A stretch of 64,000 nucleotides of DNA from Amphibalanus amphitrite (Eukaryota; Arthropoda; Thecostraca; Balanomorpha; Balanidae), in NCBI RefSeq assembly GCF_019059575.1, contig NW_024881501.1, positions 2,046,001-2,110,000 on the forward strand, read 5' to 3'. This document shows, piece after piece, positions 56,680 through 64,000 of the stretch. Position 1 is the first letter of the stretch. Each line of letters opens with the position of its first letter. The translations under genes were made by a program, and so were the position numbers. The notes beneath the pieces were generated by a model that was not told the DNA's origin, made no database searches, and saw only the letters and a list, made by a program, of their open reading frames with translations.

Positions 56680-57129
56680 CAGGGCTGTCTCATCCCTATC
56701 TCCGTAACGTGTCGTGTGCGACCAATGACGTCACGGCATTGCGGCGTTCTGATTGGGCGGCAGCTCTGAATCGCCCGACTGGTGGTCCCCGCTCGACAAG
56801 CGCACGTGGGCCGACTAGACATTTGTAGTGGCATTGACGGCAGAAAAAGTAAGGTAATGCAGAGCTCTGAATATACTTGAATAGAGTCTAAGCCGTTAGT
56901 AATACGTAAAAACGTCAGATAGGTTTCTTGTTCGTCTTGATTTGAGCTTTTATGTGATATAACTTTTACCTTAGTGTCGAGGTTGGCAGCTATGTGGGAG
57001 AGCCCTAAAGTTGGGTCATTTTCCATAGGATTGCATTACAGCCGTCCGACCCTTCGTACCTGTGACGTCACGGAAATCGCTGCTTCGGCCTAATGAGCAT
57101 ACCTTCTATATAGGGCCTTGGCTTAGTCA
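56680..57129. other. 450-bp segment present only in the left palindrome arm
   Basis: GCTTAGTCA at 56671-56679 recurs at 57121-57129. The right arm has a single copy and lacks the 450 bp between. Either this sequence was inserted with a 9-bp duplication or it was lost from the right arm by recombination between the short repeats. It contains two TGACGTCACGG sites and no recognisable gene. Confidence 0.8.
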
Positions 57130-57258
57130 TGGGCGATCTAACACATTTCACAAATCATACATCTTTTGAATGCATTCGAAAAATATTACAAGGTATTAAA
57201 CAGTATATCAAAAACATCTCCCCGAAGGGAAATTCGGCGATCGATCGATAGAGTTTCT

Positions 57259-57715
57259 TCATGTCGTTTTCTTTTTAACTCGTTCTGCTATGCTCGTATG
57301 TAACTTGAAAAATCCTTGTGATACGTTCGTGACTTCTTCAGTTCGGATGTATGCCGCCTCAATCAGCCACCTCTCGGTTTTCTTTAGGTCGCTGTGTAGG
57401 GCTTCGGCACCATTCCAGTTCGGTAAATGTCCCTCTTTGTCAGCGTGCATCACGATAGCTTTCGTCTCCCTGTGGTTGCGTAAATCGTTCCTATGTTCCC
57501 GAATTCTAGTTTTAAGACCCCTCCCCGTTTCACCATAATACGCCTTATCACATTTGCTACACGGAATTTTGTATACTATGCTGTCTTCGTTTGATGTCTT
57601 GATTTTCTTTTTCTTTAGCATTTGTCCTATCTTCTTGCCCCCTGATGTGACCATCCTGATTTCTGGAGACAGTTGCTGACTGACACTGTTCACCTGTTTG
57701 CTGTGAGGAACAACG
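57259..57715 (-). pseudogene. Inverted partial copy of the Penelope-like endonuclease
   Basis: Read on the minus strand, this repeats the last ~150 codons of the element at 57716-58533 (VVPHSKQV...SGGKKIGQMLKKKK, IPCSKCDKAYYGETGRG, stop) with very few changes. It ends abruptly at the palindrome spacer, so the reverse-transcriptase part is absent. It is a fragment, not an independent gene. Confidence 0.85.
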
Positions 57716-58533
57716 ATGCTTCCATGCTTCCATTCTTGGACGTGATCATAAGGAGATATGATCATGATATAAAATTCTCAGTCTACCGAAAGCCCACAAA
57801 CAAGGATGATTTTGTGCATTATTTTTCAAGACATAGCCAGAGAACAAAGACTGGTATAGTGATCGGATTCTTCTTGAGAGCTTACCGAATTTGCTCACCA
57901 GAGTACATCAAGGATGAACTGGAATATATCACAAGAACTTTCATAAAGCTAAAATTTCCAGAGGCCCTGATAATCGACCTGAAACGCAAAGCGTGGGAGA
58001 TAAAGAAGAGGGCAGATAGACGGAAAAATGAGAATGAGACAAACGAAGAGAAGAAAGATGAAATAAGAACAATGCTCGTTGTTCCTCACAGCAAACAGGT
58101 GGACAGTGTCAGTCAGCAACTGTCTCCAGAAATCAGGATGGTCACATCAGGGGGCAAGAAGATAGGACAAATGCTAAAGAAAAAGAAAATCAAGACATCA
58201 AACGAAGACAGCATAGTATACAAAATTCCGTGTAGCAAATGTGATAAGGCGTATTATGGTGAAACGGGGAGGGGTCTTAAAACTAGAATTCGGGAACATA
58301 GGAACGATTTACGCAACCACAGGGAGACGAAAGCTATCGTGATGCACGCTGACAAAGAGGGACATTTACCGAACTGGAATGGTGCCGAAGCCCTACACAG
58401 CGACCTAAAGAAAACCGAGAGGTGGCTGATTGAGGCGGCATACATCCGAACTGAAGAAGTCACGAACGTATCACAAGGATTTTTCAAGTTACATACGAGC
58501 ATAGCAGAACGAGTTAAAAAGAAAACGACATGA
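57716..58533 (+). CDS. Penelope-like retroelement, 5'-truncated: reverse transcriptase C-terminus and GIY-YIG endonuclease
   Basis: The segment LPFLDVIIRR...FSVYRKPTNKDDFVHYFS (from 57727) and the following YRICSPEYIKDELEYI match the thumb-side end of Penelope-type reverse transcriptases. A basic linker follows (SGGKKIGQMLKKKK). From 58210 comes a GIY-YIG endonuclease: VYKIPCSKC (the CxxC of the EN+ class), YYGETGRGLKTRIREH, and WLIEAAYI with the conserved Glu. The fingers and palm of the reverse transcriptase are missing, so the element is a 5'-truncated insertion. The open frame begins upstream at 57673, but those codons are the antisense of the left palindrome arm and not part of the protein. 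The 360 bp at 57716-58075 form the spacer of the giant palindrome. Confidence 0.85.
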
Positions 58534-58791
58534 AGAAACTCTATCGATCGATCGCCGAATTTCCCTTCGGGGAGATGTTTTTGATATACTGTTTAATACC
58601 TTGTAATATTTTTCGAATCCATTCAAAAGATGTATGATTTGTGAAATGTGTTAGATCGCCCATGACTAAGCAAATACAAGCGAAACGTCGGGTAGCTTAT
58701 CTTTAATTTCATTTAGTTTAATGTAATATTTCGCATTAAAGTAAATATGGCCTTTCGTACGCTTTATTAACAATTGTCTCAAATAAAACTT

Positions 58792-59164
58792 CAGCCCTCT
58801 GCAAACTGCGTGGTAGGTATTCTTTTTCCGACAAAACCGGGAATAATGCGAATACTATGCTATTGGCCACTCGGAAAACGTAACAGCAAGACGTGCGAGA
58901 CTCCGCACCTTAGATTGGGCTTATTTTGGTATACATTTTCCAGCTAGTTTGGCAACAATACAAGAAAGTTTATATCTGCCCCCAAAACAAACTTTTGCAT
59001 TTTGTTGCTACACCAGTTGTATAATTCGTTCAGTGATAGAACCAAAGGAGTGGAGCATGGCGCATCTTTATGCAATGAGATCCGACCGACCGATAACTTA
59101 GTCTTTGAGTTATTCTCGGTTTTGTCGAAAAAAGAATACCTACCACGCAGTCTGCAGAGGGCTG
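58792..59164. mobile_element. MITE with about 50-bp inverted repeats (right-arm mirror)
   Basis: Mirror copy of 56178-56550 with the same CAGCCCTCTGCA ends. Confidence 0.75.
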
Positions 59165-59477
59165 TACGTATGTACATATGTACAGGTCTCGCGGGTTTTA
59201 GCGGCAGGTTTTGCCCCCATGAAATATAGTATACCTACTTCAGGCTATATCACCTTCGTCTTGAGCTTTTAAGTGTTGAAGATGCGATCGACTTGTTTTT
59301 TCACAAGCCTGCCATGATCGTATAAAATGGCTTCATCGTACATCGATTAGTTTCTGAGATATAACCGGAAATGTAAAAGGGCAAAACCTACCGCTTAATC
59401 TCGCGAGAGCCGTACCTATACCAGTCTCCTGGGCTCTGAGGCAATGCAGCTTTGTGACACTATACAAGTAGGTAGTA

Positions 59478-59748
59478 GCCGTTTTCACGACGGCTATCTG
59501 GTACCTACATATTTAGTGCACATTTGGTGCATATTTGGTGCAGATTTGGTCCAATTTGGTTCAGTGTATTGCTTAGTAGCTATCTAGGTTTGCATTAATT
59601 GCTTATATGGCTGATTTGTCAAATAACCAGACATAAAAATACTGAAATGAATTCATGATAGGAAAGAAGGATATTTGCTGTAAAAGAGATTTGATGCAGA
59701 TTTGGTCAAATTAGGTGCATTCGCTAGATAGCCTGTCGTGAAAACGGC
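59478..59748. mobile_element. MITE with GCCGTTTTCACGAC ends, copy 3 (right-arm mirror)
   Basis: Mirror of 55605-55864, flanked by TA on both sides. It has a ~11-bp tandem expansion of the TTTGGTGCA-type motif (59520-59545) that the left arm lacks, so the arms are not strictly identical. Confidence 0.75.
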
Positions 59749-60136
59749 TAATCTGTATGTATTGACAGTTGACACTTTGCCCCTTTCAGTGCTAGTCGGA
59801 CACAGTAGTAACCAGATAGAGCTGTAAATTGTTGGAAAAAATGACGCTCTTTGTAGGAGCACAGATGGACAATGTGTATGGATAGTTTCCCTTCGGGTAT
59901 CTACTTACATATTTGTCGTCGTTGGAGGACAGGTCATTTGGAGGACAGGTCATCACTATGCAGTGTATGTATGTATATCGCGGAGCGCCCGCCAGCTGGC
60001 GTATGTGCGCGGCCGGTGAAAAGTCCATCACTCACCGCCGCAGTCCTAACCGCGAACTAAACGGGCCCAGCGACGGGCGCATCGTGCTACAGCAATTATA
60101 CCTGAACAAGGCCGGCTCTGATCTGCCCACATCTCT

Positions 60137-60148
60137 CTCAGCTCTCTC

Positions 60149-60218
<70 letters not shown>

Positions 60219-60238
60219 CCTCTCACATCTCCCCTCTC

Positions 60239-60270
<32 letters not shown>

Positions 60271-60285
60271 GCTCTCTCTGTCTCT

Positions 60286-60344
<59 letters not shown>

Positions 60345-60379
60345 GTTTATCTCAATGTCTCTGTCTCTGTCTGTCTCTG

Positions 60380-60430
<51 letters not shown>
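60137..60430. repeat. CT microsatellite, right arm
   Basis: Mirror of the GA tract at 54909-55212, slightly different in length. Confidence 0.95.
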
Positions 60431-60432
<2 letters not shown>

Positions 60433-60868
60433 CTGTCTCTGTCCGTCTGTCTGCTTGTCTGTCCGTCTTTCTCCCATTTTCGTTCCCTTCCTCTCATCTC
60501 CTTGCTCCTCTTTTCTATTTCTACCGTCCTTTGGTGCCCTCTCTCTTCCCTCCCCTGTCTCTCTGTCTGCTGTCTGTACCCTACGCATGCTTGCCTTCGG
60601 GCCTGGGCGTCAGAGTGGAACGCTGTGATCGGGATCACTGCTGAACCGCGTCGCCATGGCAACAGTCTGCGGCGGCCGGCGGCGGCGGAGCCGGAGGACT
60701 GCCGGTCCCGCCCGCCCCGACTACTCACAGGCTGTACTTACCTCAACGCCCCTCGGCAGACGGTGTGCCTCACCCCTCACCGCCCCTCGGCACACGGTGT
60801 GCCTCACCCCTCACCACCCCGCGGCACACGGCACATCACCACCCCGCGGCACACGGTGTGTGTGTGCC

Positions 60869-62835
60869 CAGGGTTGTATACCAATCAAGTCGATTGAATT
60901 GATTGATTTGTTTCAACGCGTATTTTGAGTTGATTGGATTGAGTCGATTAACTTTTCGAGATGACTGGTTGACTGACTCGTTTGACTTTAGCGACTGGTT
61001 GACTGATTTGATTCATGAAAATTAGAGTGACTCGTATGATTGAGTCGATTGAATGGAAAGTTCAAATAAGTTTTAGTTGACGAAAAATAATGACACCAAT
61101 TGATGACATCAAAGATCACAAAACTACACTGAAAACTGCTTGTCATATGGGGTAGATGGCCAAATAAAGAACAGGGCCTAAACATGAACAGCCAACTTTG
61201 ACTTTTAACTGCAATATCTGCTCCAATCCTGGTGACAGAACCTGGCGATGCACCTACCTACTACCTTTCTGCACTCAGCAGGAAACGTTTTTTTTTTTTT
61301 TAATCCAGATGATAAAGTGCAAGGCCCTATATACATACTAATAAAGTGTGATTAATTAATTATTTACATCTGCACATCTCCTCAAAAACAACCCACTGAA
61401 CTCTATAAATATCTGAAACTCCTACACTGAACTCTATAATGCCATGCCTACAAGAACCCCTACAAAAATAACTGAAACAAAAGCACCGTTTTCGTCTCGC
61501 TAATTACGTTTCGTACCTAATTAATAGCTAATTTGCTGCATTGTTTAATTTGCAGCAGAACGTTTGTTGATCCTTTTCTCCTGAGAGCCTAAGCATAACA
61601 TATGTAATATATTTCATTTTCCTTAAAATATTTTACCGAATATTACTAAGTGATTTTATTTCAGATGAAATAATAATTGAAACGAAATTGGTGTTGTACA
61701 ACCGATTTATTTTATGATGATCTACCATACTACATGATAATCAATGACGTCATCTTACCAAAATATCAAAAGACGTAGAATAAGGATTCATAAAAGCTTA
61801 GCATACTTATTGGCAAAACGTTTTCATTGCTTCGCAGTCGCGGTCGCACCGTGCCGTTTTCGCGTTTTAATTTTCCTTGTTCCTACTTCCTTTGTCCTTA
61901 ACTTATCCTGTGGTAACAGAGTCCCTGTCCTCTCCATTTCCTTTTAAATATATTTTTAATCCTCATCCCTATCCCCCAGTCCTAACAGTTTCAAATTGTA
62001 TTGCAATAAAATGTTTTGAATTCTTCACATAGGTACTTAACATTGACATGCCACGTCCAGAGTCGTGGACCGGTAAATACTTCAAATCTCTTCCTTCCCA
62101 ATCTGACAACCACGTCTCAAATGCACATTGTGTGGAAAGATTTTTCAGACTGCCCGTCAGTCTCTGTCTAACCGAAACCGTCACATGCATGATGCAGGTA
62201 AGATATTTATTTCTATTTCCCTATGGTTAATATGTTATTGATGCATATTATCCATTAAAATAGACATGGTGTAGGGTAAATGGCCAAATCACGAACACTG
62301 CCAAAATCCGAGCAGCCAACTTTCAACTGCAATATCTGATATTTAGTGTAAATGGAGTTGGAATATGGCCAAAATTAAATTGACAACTTTTAGGTGAAAG
62401 GTGGTGATTTGGGTTAAGGGGCGAGTCAACTACTGGGTTATTTTGCACCCATTAAATGAAACTTCTGCTCCAATTCTACCCATTGAACCTCAATATCATG
62501 ATCCACCTGTCCATCACTAGGTATCCCTCCTTATTACAAAGAAACTTTGTATGGCATGGCAATTTATAATTTTAAATGACAATATTTTTATGTTTCTTCT
62601 GTAGGTAGGTAGGTACACCAGACTGCTATGGACACTTTGCCAAGTTGGTGGGGCAAAAAACCTAATGTATGTCTTGGTTTGAGTCGTTTGATTGAGTTGA
62701 TTGATTCCTTTCATTGTCGCGTTTGAGTCGATTGAATCAATTCCCGAAAACTGCTCTGACTTGATTGATTTGATTGGTTTCCCAAATTTGTCGTGATTGA
62801 ATTGATTGCTATTGATTGAGTCGTATACAACCCTG
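60869..62835. mobile_element. hAT-like element in the right arm (mirror copy)
   Basis: CAGGGTTGTATACC...CGTATACAACCCTG is flanked by TGTGTGCC on both sides (60861-60868 and 62836-62843), the complement of the left-arm target duplication. Its presence at the mirrored site with the same duplication shows it was there before the inverted duplication. Confidence 0.85.
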
Positions 62836-63804
62836 TGTGTGCCTCACCACCCCGCGGCACAAGTGACTCGGCAGCTTTTCCGCCGCACCACAGCTGGGTC
62901 CCGGCCGGCGCTGAATGGGGCAGACACCGCGCCGGTAGACATCGACCCATGAATCCCGTTGCCTTTCTGCTCACATTTTTGACGAATGATCAAACGCCAG
63001 TCCGGAGGACGGCAGATGAAGGATGAAGCGGTTCTTCGTTTGCGATTTATGACTTTGGAGTCTGGCCCATCAATTTGTTTCCCGGTATAGCTGAGCAGTG
63101 TGAATTGTGATAGACAGATTGTATAAATTGATTTTTGTTTTGTCTCAACTCTCAAGTCGGAAACTGGGCGTATAGTTTGGTCAACTGTATACCTAATAAT
63201 GCACTTATATTGTTAGTGGCTGCGAATTGCGATCCACGGCCGTGCTGTGACTGAGCCGACAGCCGATTATTGCCGGATACTTGGTGCGTATGATATTGGT
63301 ATAGGGTAGGGTGGGGTAATTTGAACATGTGGGGCAATTTGAACATAGTGTAAATAACACAAAATTACGGAAAATCAATAAGTGGCATGACAATAAGACC
63401 TATGAGAGAAATTATCGTAACTAAAAGGGCTATCGTTTGAACGGGGTTTAAAGTTTCAAGGAATGAAGACGTTGACGCACAGTGTTAAAAATCAATTTCG
63501 CAAGGATAAACTCCTAACAACACGTCATTGCAACTTCATTGCAGCGCAAAATCTTGCATTGCTAGCGCCTAATACGCAACGGCTTTTGTTGTTCAATGAC
63601 CTAATCAGTGCCTTCATTCCAAGAAATTTGCTTTTGAACCCTGTTTTTAAAAATGGCAAAATAACTTTTAGCGTGGGGTAGTTTGAACATAGGGTGAGAA
63701 TTTCAATTAAGGCAGGGATAGCTCCGAAAAAACAACGCTCCCATTTTTTTTTGTTGCCAATATTTTCGACCCAAAGCAGTGACAGATAAGTGATGCCAGT
63801 TTAA

Positions 63805-64000
63805 CCCTCGCACGACCAGGCCATTTCTCATAACACGAACGACCAGGGGGGGGGGGGGGTTGTTACGACCCCCCCTGGCGTTTCGAAACGGAAGGTCGTA
63901 GAGCTTAGCGGAAAAAACCAACGGATTGCTCTTAACGAGATCTCGCGATTGGTGGTATATTTTTTGGTCCTAGGTCAACATTTGACCTACTTTTGACCGG
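63805..64000. mobile_element. TTAA-flanked MITE, family 3 copy G (partial, window edge)
   Basis: TTAA (63801-63804) precedes CCCTCGCACGACCAGG and the G-run / GTTGTTACGAC / C-run hairpin. It is cut by the window end and mirrors the right part of copy F. The homopolymer runs have different lengths in the two arms. Confidence 0.9.

Larger units (their letters stand above)
51342..57715. repeat. Left arm of a giant inverted repeat (palindrome)
   Basis: This is the reverse complement of 58076-64000, with very few differences apart from microsatellite length changes and a 450-bp segment present only here (56680-57129). The mirrored coordinates sum to about 115340-115353 outside that segment and 115791 inside it. 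Mirrored features include the hAT element, the GA/CT tract, two MITEs and the endonuclease end of a Penelope-like element. The true outer limit cannot be seen because the window ends within the right arm. Confidence 0.95.
58076..64000. repeat. Right arm of the giant inverted repeat, running off the window
   Basis: This mirrors 51342-57715 base for base apart from small indels, microsatellite lengths and the missing 450-bp segment. It still matches at position 64000, inside a family-3 TTAA element, so the palindrome arm exceeds 5.9 kb and its end is not seen. Confidence 0.95.

Noticed and set aside
57673-57715. Using the ATG at 57673 as the start of the Penelope-like protein
   Set aside because: These codons are the antisense of the left palindrome arm. 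Homology begins only in the spacer near 57718-57727, so the frame is a fusion created by the inverted repeat.

Overview
This is a eukaryotic, gene-poor and repeat-rich window, most likely from an arthropod and plausibly a crustacean. Three things support that: a multi-exon gene with canonical GT-AG introns, an interstitial block of the arthropod telomeric pentamer TTAGG at about 14.8-15.1 kb, and dense nested DNA transposons with tRNA-derived SINEs. The species cannot be named from sequence alone.

One cellular gene can be reconstructed with confidence. It is a lysosomal phospholipase A2 / LCAT-family acyltransferase (PLA2G15-like) on the minus strand, with seven coding exons between 13456 and 928. 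All exon phases agree and give a 424-codon protein with a signal peptide, an HSYG nucleophile elbow and the Asp and His of the catalytic triad. Its introns are unusual. They hold minisatellites whose units are copies of the gene's own splice junctions: six donors in a row at exon 3, six acceptor copies around exon 7, and smaller duplications at exons 5 and 6. The last intron also carries a hAT-type MITE with an 8-bp target duplication, itself invaded by two TTAA-flanked elements.

Upstream of the gene (14.8-23.4 kb) are the TTAGG block, a near-perfect hairpin, and several decayed inverted-repeat elements. From 23394 to 36713 lies a head-to-tail array of eight units with Helitron-like ends (A|TC...CTAG|T). 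Each has a core of several hundred bp of TAGGG-type pentanucleotides, and unit 7 is interrupted by a 2.66-kb hAT element with a perfect 8-bp target duplication. From 36.7 to 51.5 kb the sequence is a mosaic of several families of TTAA-flanked non-autonomous elements (piggyBac-like target choice). They share an odd subterminal architecture, a G-run, a short palindrome and a C-run at both ends, and are packed with AGGTCA-type half-sites and TGACGTCA motifs. One element is nested in another, which shows the TTAA duplication directly.

From about 51342 to the window end the sequence is a giant inverted repeat: arms of about 6 kb around a 360-bp spacer at 57716-58075. The centre is a 5'-truncated Penelope-like retroelement (end of the reverse transcriptase plus a GIY-YIG endonuclease) facing an inverted partial copy of itself. 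The arms carry mirrored copies of a hAT element, a GA/CT microsatellite, two MITEs and a TTAA element. The right arm runs off the window. No transposase gene, rRNA, true tRNA gene, CRISPR array or prokaryotic feature was found; nearly all other long open frames are translations of simple repeats.
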